From: Stenopsyche tienmushanensis
Taxonomy: Eukaryota > Arthropoda > Insecta > Trichoptera > Stenopsychidae
Length of the DNA stretch: 64,000 nucleotides
Assembly: GCA_008973525.1 (NCBI GenBank)
Contig: WACJ01000072.1
Span: 186,001-250,000 of the forward strand
Reading direction: 5' to 3'
A program made the translations under genes and the position numbers. Below the pieces are notes generated by a model, which was not told the DNA's origin, did not search any database, and saw only the letters and a list, made by a program, of their open reading frames with translations. Positions within the stretch are counted from its first letter, which is position 1. The number at the start of each line of letters is the position of its first letter. Of this stretch, positions 36,626 through 47,400 are shown one piece after another.

Positions 36626-36955
36626 AAAACCGACATTCTTCAAAACCGGTTTTCGGTTTTCGAATCAAACTGGTTTTCACCGGTTTTCGGTTTTAAGAGA
36701 TATAAAATTAAACTAATGGACATATTAAGATTTTTCCCTCTTTGATTACTTGACTCATATAGCGCAAATTCTGCTCTTAATAATTTGATGTTGTGACTTT
36801 TTCTACCGGTTCCTGAAGCTGGACTTCTCTAATTCTCCTTTAAGGGTTATATCTCTTTCAACTATTTACTATACATTCCTTTTTTTTCCGATTTTCGAAT
36901 ATCACATTTTTGCCTAAAAAACCGGGGTTTCTAAACCGGCTTTGAAGACCGACAA
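36626..36955. mobile_element. MITE with AACCGGTT-rich termini (hAT-like)
   Basis: Left end CGACATTCTTCAAAACCGGT (36,631-36,650) and right end AAACCGGCTTTGAAGACCG (36,933-36,951) are inverted matches at about 14 of 17 positions. The word ACCGGTTTT/AAACCGG occurs repeatedly just inside both ends (for example TTTTCACCGGTTTTCGGTTT at 36,672-36,691). Short subterminal words of this type are known in hAT elements, where they bind transposase. No coding inside. Target duplication not resolved. Confidence 0.5.
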
Positions 36956-36964
36956 GCCTTAGTC

Positions 36965-37174
36965 TAGTGGTTCATAAATTGGGGGTAATTACCCATGCAG
37001 GGATGAAACAGCTATTCTGCGGGGGTAATCATGCTGGTAATTTTTGATATGTAGCTAATAGAATGACTGATCAGCGTCAAGTGGCCGGGCAAAGTTTTTA
37101 AAGAGGGGTAAAATCAGTTTCCCTGATAGGCCATAGAGGTAACAAGACTAAAAAGATTAGGAATGGCTGCTCTA
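36965..37174. mobile_element. Short hAT-type MITE
   Basis: Left TAGTGGTTCATAAATTGGGG and right AGATTAGGAATGGCTGCTCT look like diverged copies of the common hAT termini (AGTGGTTCTCAAACTGGGG at one end and GGGAACCGCTGCTCTA at the other). At about 210 bp, it has no coding. TAGTC occurs next to both ends, but a full 8-bp duplication is not clear. Confidence 0.4.
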
Positions 37175-37213
37175 GTCGTAATAAAACGAAATAACTGCGA
37201 TTTTGTTATGATG

Positions 37214-37344
37214 ATCCTATTTCGTGGCTCGCACGATCTTCAGATCTGACACCACTGGATTTTTTACCTGGGGACGTGTCCTATTCCGTGGCTCGCACGG
37301 TCTTAAGACCTGACACCGCTGGATTTATTTGTCTAGGGACGCGC
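37214..37344 (+). pseudogene. IS630/Tc1-type transposase scrap, catalytic motif duplicated in tandem (locus 1)
   Basis: Two ~65-bp units lie head to tail. Each encodes the conserved segment of arthropod IS630/Tc1-like transposases with the form W.ARSPDLTPLDFFLWG. Unit 1 (37,216-37,279) reads WLARSSDLTPLDFLP. Unit 2 (37,280-37,344) reads WLARS, then a stop in place of a sense codon, then DLTPLDLFV. The first unit is out of frame with the second. The same duplicated arrangement occurs at 59.74-59.88 kb. Nothing else of the transposase was recognised. Confidence 0.7.
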
Positions 37345-37371
37345 AAAAAAATGAATTTAAACATTCACAAC

Positions 37372-38020
37372 TAGGGAATCCAATCCCGGATCCCGGGATC
37401 CCGAACAGTTTTAGATACTTAAGAATCCCGGGATTAGAAAACGTAATCGACGAAATCTGGACGCTTGGAAACAGTGTCGTAATTACTAATTGGCGAACTT
37501 AGGCGGCGCATAGGAGCAGTGACTGTCTAATCTATGTATACATATATAGGGTACATGTATGTTTTTCAAATTGTTATATTATTCCTACCGGTGATGTATT
37601 TACTACACCTCGACTCTAATAATGAGAATATCGATATGAAATATAATAGATACGGAGTTCAGAATTTTTGTATTCCTCCGTAATATAATTACGAATCACA
37701 TCAAAGTATTATAGTATATAAGTATTCATTTGCAGCGACGGAAATAAATAATTTGTCAGGAATTTTGCGATTTTTAGACCGTGTCTCAGCAGAAAAGAAT
37801 TTTATCAGTCACATTGATGGTGTTATACGAAAATGAGGGCTCACGCGATCATCAACTCGAACTAGCATTTAAATATCTGACGACGATACCTCCAACGAGT
37901 GTGGAAGCTGAGCGTGCATTTTCAGCAGCAAGTTGTCTGACTTCCAAAATCAGATCCAGACTAAATGACGAAACACTAATGCTTAATGTTAATGTTACTT
38001 CGGGCATAGTTTCAAAATAG
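37372..38020 (+). pseudogene. hAT element, copy 1, with transposase C-terminal (dimerisation) fragment
   Basis: Starts TAGGGAATCCAATCCCGG, the same edge as the copy at 59,978, and continues with palindromic CCCGGGATCC words and about 390 bp of shared leader. Downstream the frame 37,781-38,020 encodes LELAFKYLTTIPPTSVEAER followed by AFSAASCLTSKIRSRLNDET. This is the hAT C-terminal dimerisation domain (pattern L..IP.TS...ERAFS....L.....R..L). The catalytic domain and zinc finger are missing, and the leader runs straight into the C-terminus, so this is an internally deleted copy. The right terminus was not found; sequence to about 38,250 could still belong to it. The leader lacks about 80 bp that copy 2 has. 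Confidence 0.8.
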
Positions 38021-40292
38021 TATTTGAATTTTTTAGTGTTCTATCATCAAATTTGAATAAATTTCTATGCTCGTTATAACCGAGCTCGACGACTCGAAGA
38101 TACATTTTAATCAAAATTTGCCCGAAAAAATTCGATGTAATTAAAAACTTATATTGGTTAAACGAATATTTGTTTTCATTAAAAATGTACAAGTCAACCG
38201 CTAACAATGTACTTGAGAACACTTTTTCCAGCGTTATAACTCAAATCCCACGATGTATGAATTATTTTTCGGAAATCCAACGAAATACGATGCATTATAA
38301 AAGATTTATTTATAAAAGGCCGGAAAATAAGCTTAAAAATTGACTATAGAGCATTAAGTTTGTAAATGGTATTTTTATTACAATGAAAATAAATTTGTTT
38401 GTATTTAATAAAGATTCTTGTAAATGGTTTCGTTTATATTTTATCGAGTCTCGTATTAAGGGTGTCTATAGTAGTTATCCTTCTCGCTGGAAATATAGAC
38501 ATGAGTAGGATGGGCCCAAGTGCTTTTCGAGCAATTAATTTCTCACTCTACAGACGTTAAAACCAATGCCGTGAAAATACAACGAAACCTTTTGGTCATT
38601 TTGCTTCTCCACTCACCGCCTACTGATTTCAAACAATTTAATATGCAATCACACCCATGAAAATACACGGAACGTCCAAGAAAAACAGAGGACAGAAACG
38701 AAGTTTCATTGTGTGAAGATTTTGAGAGTAAGAAAGTGTGCCGGTAATGAAAAGCAGAACACTTCCTCCAAAGGAATTTATGGAACGGATGAAAGAAATA
38801 ACTGGAGCCAACATAGCAATCGCCTCTGGCGTCCCAAAATACTAAGAAATAAAGGATATAAATAAATAAAAAATATGTAAAGGAAAACGAATTACTAATA
38901 AATATGTTCGATAGTAATTGAGATAAATAATCAAATATTGATACAGTGGATCACATCGTTGATATTTATTATAAAGGTTACGGTTCATATTCAAATTGTG
39001 GAAAAATATTTTCACTCTCGTTCGTATCAATCCAGGCTTAAACTAATTTCCGGAATCTGATAAAATAGATACTGAGAACATTCAAAAAGTCGGGCAGAGC
39101 TGCTTCGATTAAAAAAATTATAGAGATATTCCTATAGGACCATACAAGTTGTTAAGCGTTTCATATTTTTCTCAATATATAAGACTTTGATTAATGTTTG
39201 TCCAGCGCACGACATAAGAAGATAAGCCTGCATCCATTTAAGGGATGATTGATATTCATGACCGAAAAACGCTCCCAGGTGTATTTAACATTGTTAGTAG
39301 AAGAAACTCGAGAATCTGATTTATTTCGACAATGCACCTGCCCTAGTTGTCATTTTATATTTAATACAGCTTGCCGAAGTATTTCAATTTCAAAAAAGAC
39401 ACGTTATTCTATCATTTGATGAACAAATACCTTTGTATGTGATACAAATTTCAATGTCGCTGTGCATGACATACTTTGAGAGTGGATACAAATGATTGTA
39501 TCAAAATTGTATGGATCGTCCTTCGATCAATACAGGCACTTAAAGCACATAAAAAGCAAACTAGGATACATTAAAAATGTATGTATCGTACGAGAGCCAT
39601 TTGAATATTTCGGTTGCATGTTAATAAAAATCTTAAAAAAAAGTTAGCTAAGAACTGGATCGAAGGCTATAAAGGCCAATGTCGAAGTGAAATTTTCCCA
39701 CGGAGACAAAGCCTGGCGAAATTCGGAGGCGCAGAAACGGTTCGGTCGAATTGCGCCGTTAAGGCTTTCACGGCGTGTTTTATGGGTGCAGTTTATAAGG
39801 AAGCATTCAGGAGCAGCCTGCTCGGCTGAGGATAATTTAACAGAGGAGACCTCATATACGTGTCACGAGCCAAATCGATCGGAATGCTCCGATGATGATG
39901 CGCGACTGTATTCAAACCGTTCCCGTTAAGGTGTCTCACCCCCGGGGTGCTTGTTTACATTCGACCCCCAACCAATCTATCCCCGGCGGACGAACAACAT
40001 TATAGCGAAGCCCAATCGTTAAATCGCCACCACTGACACGACTATAAATCTCCATTATCCAAAGAACTCCATCTTCAGGAGGAAGACTGGAGAGTCTTTC
40101 AGCGTCTCGATTGAGAGGAACTCGGCTCATCAATCATTTCAAAAGAAATATTCACTTTAGCAAAAACGATTCAATATCTGGAGCCCGGGGGAATCGATCT
40201 CTTCAGATTTTCTCAAATACTTTGTTGAAACCTTTTTAATATCCAGCTATATGCAGGTATATAAAAACGACAGATAGACGATACAGTGAGCA
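38021..40292. other. Stretch without a recognised gene
   Basis: 38,021-38,250 may be the remaining hAT right part. At 38,738-38,845 a short ATG frame (LPPKEFMERMKEITGANIAI, then ASGVPKY and stop) looks protein-like and may be a relic of a mobile-element protein I cannot name. The rest is AT-rich, with overlapping 71-80 codon frames at 39.61-39.93 kb of no recognisable content. Confidence 0.3.
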
Positions 40293-40642
40293 GAGACTCG
40301 GGAAGAAACTGCCGTGTCAATTTCTTCTACTTATTTTAGTATCAATAACTATTATTGTTATGTATTTGTATTCATCAACGAAGAAAACACTTCCAAGCGA
40401 CTCAATTTCAGTCTTCTAACAGTTCGCGTGGCTCTCACTTGTCCAGCATTTTTATCTTCCCATTTTCAAGATGATTTTTGCCCTTTTCCTAGCATTCTAT
40501 ACTCCAATCCCAATTAATCCAAACTGCTCATTTCCGAGAAAATTAGCGTTTGTCTATATATGGACACGGATTGACTCAATCCGCGAACACGAGCCCAATT
40601 TCATATTCGTTATTCGAATAATTGATTTTACGAATATTTGGG
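40293..40642. repeat. Family E: dispersed repeat, copy 2
   Basis: Direct-orientation match to 32,130-32,482. It has an extra stretch (about 40,415-40,515) and lacks about 60 bp near the end relative to copy 1, consistent with independent decay. Confidence 0.6.
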
Positions 40643-43209
40643 ACCCCTGGATACGACCAATATTTTATAAGCATACAAATTAAATTCCATTACAACATCC
40701 AATAAATTACACTACACGTATTTAATGACTATCTTCCACAGCGAGCTTCGCCAGTAGACACATAGCATCCCTTAAACGACTAAAAAGAAAGATTATTCGA
40801 TAGAATCGCCTGAGGTTATTTTCAGTTGATTTTTCATAAAATCCTTTTTTAACAACCTGCGCAAATAAATTTGCATTAATATAACGGTTCATTATTCAGA
40901 TTACATTTTTCAATATCGAATTTTAGTCAAAATAATTGTATGAATTTAAGAAATGCCGCGAATAAAATTGAACTGGAAAATTACAAAATACATAAGTATT
41001 AGGATCGATGTAATTTGAATACAAAATCAGCACAATGTATTGGATTTTTATTGCTTGTCACATGTTTATTAGAGCCGTTGTTAAACTACGTAGGCGAATC
41101 GATTGATAACCTTGGCCGTGGGAAGACGCACTCTTCCTGCAGACTTTTATGTAGTCTCGTATCTGCGACCTTCCACCAACATAAAAAAAAATATTAAAAC
41201 GTAAAATTAGTGTCAGAAGAGTCACGCAGTCCACTATTAAAGCCTTTTCAACATTGGAAAAGAGTTCATCCATATCTCCTATATTATGCTTTTACCAGGT
41301 CACCACAATTACATGTGTACTTATAACAATCAACATGGAATTTTAAGTACCTAATCTTCAAAACCCAATTGATAACATATATGTTGAAATTTAGATCTAA
41401 ATTAAGCGATAAGAATGTAAAAAAAAATTCAACGAAGTTTTGCGAAATGATAATCGAATGACGAAAATTACCTGGCGCGAATAACATCGCCTTTGATCAT
41501 TAATCGTCAATCAATTTTCTTTATCTTATCTCTACGGCCCAGAACAAACATCTATTTATTGTATAATAGTACATAGAAAAAAAGCAGAAAGGCGGTTTAC
41601 ATTATTCCGCAATTTCAAAAATAAACAATAACTTTTAACGACATTCGCATAAACTTCATTGGCCAACATTCAAAAGTATTTCCGCATGTTCCTCGCACAA
41701 TTTAGAGCGAATAAGAATACTGACATAAAACTTGCGCGGATGGATGTCCGCCACTGTGGAGAGCTCATACATCCGGAAATATGTGGAAACATGCCGTTCA
41801 ATATCCGCATAAATCCGGAAAACACGTCCTCGTTCCGGAAAAAAGCGAGACCAACGACAGGTGCGAAATCATCCCTTGAAAATACACGAAAACTCGATAA
41901 ATAAACGTGACAGGACGACATCTCTCATCTCAACCCAAATTAAATCATCGATTGCTTCAATTCATTTCCGGCGATATGTGGGGCAAACACCCTTATTTCT
42001 CTTTTTATTTGGCAACGCAAAAATCCATCCCCTACATACATTTACCGAATTAATAGCACTTTCTCCGAATTTATAGGCGACAACAAACCAAACGCCGGAA
42101 AATTCCAACGGAAAAAGCTCCACCCAGCTGAAGAGGAGCCTCCTCGGGCTCCCGGCCGAAAATTATTAACGGAATCTTCGGATAATTTATTGTGAAAATA
42201 TGCTTTCACGGAGCGAACAACTTTTCAATTACGACGAGAGAAACGAAAGTTTTCAATTTCAATTCCTAAAAATAGAGGCGCGACTCCCAGGGAAAATCCC
42301 CTGAAGGGTGAAACCGTGGCGCATTTCATTTAAAAAAATGTTTTCGCTCCAATTTGGCTAATTCACTCCCGCCATCCCCTTTCATTTTGCGAGCATATTG
42401 TATTTTATTTCAATCAACAAATTAAGACATGTCGACAGGCGATGCTAATTTGAAGCAAATTCAAGAGCAATCTATGCGAAAGCATCGCATTAACGAGCAA
42501 CGATCCTATACAGACGGTACAATTACCTAATTGAAGACAATATCATGATTAAAACATTCATACAGTGTGAAATGCTACGGTTGTCGGCACTACAGCGCTT
42601 TTACTACCAAATTTATAAAATAATAGCATCTGCGCAATTAAAAATACTAGACATATGGTATTATTGCATGTAGCTAATTGGCTCTCGATGCTTCTATAAA
42701 AATATTTCATTTTTAAATTAAAATTCTTACACACCCTAATATTTCTGTATAAGAACTCGAAAAATATAGACAAAAAACTATTTTTTCAATGAAAGCGATG
42801 CAAGTGTTAATGCCACACCAAGTTATAATTGTATTTGCATTTTTAGACTCATAAATGTGATCGCCATTATGTACAATTTAACAGCATTTATTCGATCAAC
42901 GAGTCGCTGATTGTGCGTCCAAAATTTCGCAGCGATGCCTCGATAATTCGGAATCCAAACATAATCTGGACAAATTTTGTCGAATAATTTGACAGAATAT
43001 ATAATTTTGGTCTATGAATATGCAGTGATTCAAAATCGCATTATTTGCAAGTGCATAAATTTATTTTGTCGATTGTGTTTTAAGGATCGCTCGTTATAAA
43101 CGGATAACGAATTTGACAGACCAATTAAAAACAGATTAGAAAGCCTATTGATGCACGTAAAATTATTCCCAAAATCGAACAATATATGTATCAATTTAAT
43201 ATAATATTA
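40643..43209. other. Stretch without a recognised gene
   Basis: AT-rich with a moderately GC-richer part at 41,680-42,330. Short frames at 41.66-42.08 kb on both strands are unrecognisable. No repeat families noticed. Confidence 0.4.
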
Positions 43210-43621
43210 TATCAGGTTGAGTCATAAATAGTTGCCGACGAAAAGAAGCCGTTATAATTATTCGGTTTTATCCTTGATGAGTCATCCGTATTGGTGAATA
43301 TAGGGTATCATTAGATAGGTATGAGTCCTATCAGTCTTTCGACAACATTTAATCGTGTCACATATTATGTTATAGTATTTTGTACATGTAAATTGGAAAA
43401 TAAAAAAGTGCATTTCATCATAATGTTTTGGGAGATTAAAAAAGGCAACAATGTTACGGCTACGGTTAAAAAAAAGTGATATACACGGTGAAAGAGCAGT
43501 GAGTAAATTGTTTTTTAAAATTTCGCTCAGGAGATGAGACCCTAAAAGTTGAACTAAGGGCGAGTCGCCCTTCTGACTGATGAAGACATTTTAAAGGTGT
43601 TATTGGAGCATAATCCACGTC

Positions 43622-43636
43622 AATCAACCATTTGCC
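43622..43636. repeat. 15-bp target-site duplication, left copy
   Basis: AATCAACCATTTGCC occurs here and at 44,325-44,339, exactly at the two edges of the nested LINE. Joining the mariner across it restores continuity of homology from NPRQST-like to KLGKISKL. Confidence 0.9.
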
Positions 43637-44324
43637 GATAAGGCGACAATGAGACCGCTGTGCATGCTGTACAGCATATAGAACAGTATCCGAAGATGCG
43701 ATGCTTGTGATCGCTGAAATCCCCCCACTGGACCTTCAGGCAAAAAAGAGAGCCTTAGTCTACGAAGATCCCAAAAATCGCAGCGAACACGACCAGAAAC
43801 AAAGGGAAGCCTGGCAACAGAGATGGGATCAGTCTAGCAAGGGAAGATGGATCCAACGACTTATCCCGGTAGTAAATCGGTGGAGGGCCCGAAAACATGG
43901 AGAAATGACCTACCGATTAACGCAAGTTCTCACAGGACATGGATGTTTGGGTGAGTACTTGAAGAGGATTGGCAAGGAAACATCCGCGACGTGCCACCAC
44001 TGTCAAACGGAGGTCGATGATTTGAAACATACCATCGATGATTGTGAGGCTTGGACACCCAGAGGAACACGCTGAAACAAGCACTTGGGGTAGCTGAGCT
44101 CAACGTCGAGAATATGGTCCACAGCATGGGACCTTTGGCGAGAGAGACGCAGAACAGCTCTCCAATTTTAGAATAGGGTCAAACACAGGACCAGACTACC
44201 TGTCCTTCCGAAGAAATTTGATAAACAATACCGGAGGGACAGGTTTAGTTAGTAAAAATCTGATACTATCCTGCGATCAATTCCCAGGGTGTCTTATGTA
44301 AGATTCCCCTCCGACAGGAAAAAG
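43637..44324 (+). pseudogene. R1-clade LINE, 5'-truncated copy nested in the mariner
   Basis: The ORF2 C-terminus is well kept: AYRTVSEDAMLVIAEIPPLD, WQQRWDQSSKGRWIQRLIPV, ARKHGEMTYRLTQVLTGHGC, then LGEYLKRIGKE, and the terminal zinc knuckle CHHCQTEVDDLKHTIDDCEA. The frame stops at about 44,075 by a single-base shift; in the next frame it continues as RNTLKQALGVAELNVENMVH to a TAG near 44,173. About 150 bp of 3' untranslated sequence follow. The copy lacks the endonuclease and reverse-transcriptase core. It is exactly bounded by a 15-bp duplication. It is a different, better preserved family than the fragment at 18.3 kb. Confidence 0.9.
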
Positions 44325-44339
44325 AATCAACCATTTGCC
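44325..44339. repeat. 15-bp target-site duplication, right copy
   Basis: Identical to 43,622-43,636. A length of about 15 bp is normal for target-primed reverse transcription. Confidence 0.9.
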
Positions 44340-44865
44340 AGCACTTGGAAAAATTGGGGAAGATTAGCAAATTGAGTGTGCGAGTACCACATAATCTTAG
44401 TGAATCTTATTACCACAAGTCTTCTCTCATGGCAAAAATTGAGCCATCTCTAAACAGAATATTTAGTGGAGATGAAAAATGGGTAACGTAGGATAATTTT
44501 GTTCGCAAAAGACAGTGGCTTAATAAAAATCAACTACCTTAACCAGATCTTAAAGCCAATACGTGTACGATTGAGTCGTAGAGGCATAATCCACCACGAG
44601 ATTTTAAATCCAAACGAATCAATCAGTGCCGATAAATACACTCAATAGTCTCTCGTCAATCGGAAAAATGACATACTGTTACACGATAATGCAAGACTTG
44701 GGACCACACAAGTCCCAGAAATTGCCTGTCTGTGCAGAATTTCTTACATGGAGAAAAAAATATAAAAATACGATGAATAACTCTATCGAAAATTTATTTT
44801 CATATAAACCAGCTAAATTAATGTTTAAAAAAAAACGGCAATTATTTATGACTCAACCTAATAAC

Positions 44866-45354
44866 AACGTCCATTTTTTCAGGCGTATTTAATTGGAATT
44901 TATTATGCGGAGAGTACTGGTTCTTAGTATATAGATTTTGAGGCTGATGTTTTCGAGAAATTCAGAATGAGCCCCCAGAAGAAAACAAGCCCTCTTCGAA
45001 ACCCGGCCTTTGGTCGAGTCTCGCAGTTGGGTCCCTTTTTTTCTGGAAGCTTTGGAAATAAATATCTTCCATATTTCGCCGCTTGTTACGTTGATTGAAA
45101 CGGACCACGTAGATCGTCCGAATAAAGAAGTAGCCTTCGGACCGAGATGCAACTCGATAGAGCAGATCGCCCCGTAACATAATAATTAATTGCATAAATA
45201 CATTGCGAATTATTTTGCATGGAATGCGTTTTAAATGTAGACGTTCTTGTCGTCATTTAAAATTCATGCTCTCATTATGCTTTTTGACAAAGGACGGAAC
45301 ACATCGATGATGATCTCTCCTAGTATGATCTTCATGAATATTTAAAAGACATAC
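44866..45354. other. Stretch next to the candidate micro-exon, no supported gene
   Basis: A 77-codon ATG frame on minus (44,962-45,195) ends in a polar stretch (RDPTARLDQRPGFEEGLFSS). It lies about 160 nt downstream of the candidate exon on the same strand. An overlapping minus frame (44,889-45,152) is also open. Neither is recognised. Confidence 0.25.
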
Positions 45355-45411
45355 CTTCGTAGTTCGACATGTGAATAATTTCGTTCCGGGAAACAAGGAC
45401 TTGAGACTTAC
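45355..45411 (-). other. Candidate recursive splice site with 57-nt micro-exon (RS exon)
   Basis: Minus strand: a strong pyrimidine tract and acceptor TTTTCTTTTTTCTTTGCAG (down to 45,412) join directly to GTAAGTC, a consensus donor. Fifty-seven nt later AAG|GTATGT gives a second strong donor (GT at 45,354-45,353). Joined 3'ss|5'ss of the form (Y)nNCAG|GTAAGT are the known signature of recursive (ratchet) splicing in very long insect introns, and a downstream donor defines an RS exon. The exon is 57 nt, a multiple of three, and open in two frames (VSLKSLFPGTKLFTCRTTK, or a frame containing SQVLVSRNEIIHMSNYE). Alternatively it is an ordinary small cassette exon. The host gene is unknown. Confidence 0.55.
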
Positions 45412-45413
45412 CT

Positions 45414-47005
45414 GCAAAGAAAAAAGAAAATTTCATTAATACAAATATATAATAAATAAAAACAATCTAAGCAATAGAGTAATCATAGTACTCTTACATT
45501 GTTACAATATTACATATGTATATTGGGAATTCTAGCACCTGAAATATTTACGGCACGTTGATATTGGAATACTGGAATAACAGGCGTACACAGACTATAG
45601 TGGCGCTTTGATATTTCAAAGGATAATCCCCACAAATCTGGATTACCGAAATATTGACTATTCGAATGATAGTAGACAGTTCGTGTCTATCGAATCGAAT
45701 AGGTCCTAAATATGAGGCTCTCGCTTAATAAATAGACAAGGACGAGCATATTTACTGCGTAATTATGCAAACAGACGTGAAGAATTATATAGCGACGGGG
45801 TGTCGCGGGGGGTTGGTTAGGGAATCGCCGACGTATGGAGTTGGCAGCGATAAGAGATGTTCGAATCCCCGGGAACTAAATGGATTCCTGCCGCAGTCAG
45901 TTATTATCGCCGACTGCCAAACAGCCAATTCAGCTTCTGGAGTGATCCGGCTATTCAAGCGCCTACAAGATGTCAGAAGCGCTCTTGCGGTGCTGATAGT
46001 ACTACTACGCAACTTTTAAACGGTTGAATGTACAAAACTGTTATGTGGATTAGTTTTTAAAATCTTGGCTTACACCTGTCGGCCAATGGTCATCATCATT
46101 GCTACTAAATTCGTCGTTCGAAATTGGACATCGTTTCCGGCGATTTATCGACAGCGCATGTGCAACTTGACCGTCATCCTTAAAATACGATGATTCCCAT
46201 CACGATTATCCGATAATGACCGCTGAATCATCAGTTCGACGCAAGAGGACGTCAAGCAGGAAGTTGCAAATATAAATTTGAAACAACAACTAGGATATAT
46301 CCCTCCGTGCATGATTTATATCGATCGTTGCATACCTGATTGACGATTCTGGCAATGAACTGAGCGCAAGCTACATATTTGGAATTCCAAACAGAAAGCA
46401 TTCTACTTAGGACTATTGCATTCAGGTCGAATCAATTTTTCTTCAGAAGGTGCCACATCCGTAATTAAATGTGGGTGATCTTCATAAAAGACTTTTTTCA
46501 TATGAAAAAGTTGAGAAATTATTACTATTATATATATTTATATGGAAATTCAGACATTCAAAGGCATTTTGCACGACTTTATTAATCATCCCAAGCGTTC
46601 ACACGGACATTTCGACAATGAACAAAATATAAGACTATTTAAACGATTGTACGTTTAAATTTTTCACCATTTAAGCTCTGCAAGTATATCGGTTTGCAGA
46701 CTAGATGTACTTCTTTATTCCATCTTTCGCATAGATAGCATAAAAAGTCTTCATCGAAGATGAAGTTTTCTACTCAAACTTGACAAGGGGAACTTCAACC
46801 TCCACATCTGGCGTCCTTATTTGTATAATACATGGAACAAATGTCTTTTCCAATATGTTTTACTGAAATAGAGTGATTTAAATTTTGACGATATATCTTC
46901 TCTATAGCATACAAAATTGTATTTGAGTTTATATTTGATTGCAATATCGAAACACCATAAGTCCATAGATTCACGTAATGCTTGTTTAGCTGGGGGCAAA
47001 ATAGA
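45414..47005. other. Stretch without a recognised gene
   Basis: AT-rich. The 45,790-45,870 segment contains GTTCGAATCCCCGGG, which resembles a tRNA T arm, but no cloverleaf fits. Overlapping frames at 45.77-46.02 kb on both strands are unrecognised. Confidence 0.4.
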
Positions 47006-47007
47006 TT

Positions 47008-47400
47008 TACAGCAAAATTTCGATTATCCGGATTAAATAGGGATTAACCTTTAACGTATATCCTTTTAAATCGCCTTCGTTTGCCGGTGGCCGGAATTAA
47101 AATGACCATAAGTATATTTACAATGTACAAGAAATAAAATCAGCACAAATACTGTCATGTCTGAAAGTGGCAAAACAACCGCCATATCCGAATCGGACAT
47201 GGACGCTTGAAATAGATTCATTATATCATTCACACATGGTGTGATGTACGCAGAAAGCTCTCCGTCTCTGTCTGCCATGCACAGTTACCGAATTCCGTCT
47301 CTGTCTCTCTCCGAGTTCAACGTACAATAGTGCGCTTGAATTCGCTCGCAAATACGCGATCATACTACCATGCAGGTTAATATTAACACTTTTAAGCATT
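47008..47400 (+). mobile_element. Family B: pogo/Tigger-like element, copy 3
   Basis: Left terminus TACAGCAAAATTTCGATTAT plus CCGGATTAA is a pogo/Tigger-type end. The conserved family B body is present at about 47,235-47,385 (ATGCACAGTTACCGAATTCC, TCTCTCCGAGTTCAACGTAC, GAATTCGCTCGCAAATACGC). The middle (47,060-47,230) differs from copies 1 and 2. The right terminus was not found. Confidence 0.5.

Larger units (their letters stand above)
43212..44861 (+). mobile_element. mariner element with both termini and TA duplications, interrupted by a LINE
   Basis: Left terminus TCAGGTTGAGTCATAAATAG and right terminus (minus) TTAGGTTGAGTCATAAATAA are near-identical inverted repeats flanked by TA (43,210-43,211 and 44,862-44,863), the mariner target site. 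The transposase is decayed but readable: FRSGDETLK near the N-terminal helix-turn-helix region, then after the insertion KLSVRVPHNLSESYYHKSS, SGDEKWV (first catalytic Asp), IIHHEILNPNESISADKY, and ILLHDNARLGTTQVP (the HDNARPH block with a catalytic Asp). Stops and frameshifts are frequent. Removing the 703-bp LINE plus duplication leaves about 950 bp, shorter than the usual ~1.3 kb, so internal deletions also occurred. The family resembles the SETMAR-type mariners. Confidence 0.9.

Noticed and set aside
45790..45875. tRNA-like segment ending GTTCGAATCCCCGGG
   Set aside because: Acceptor and D arms do not pair; spacing of the would-be A box is wrong.
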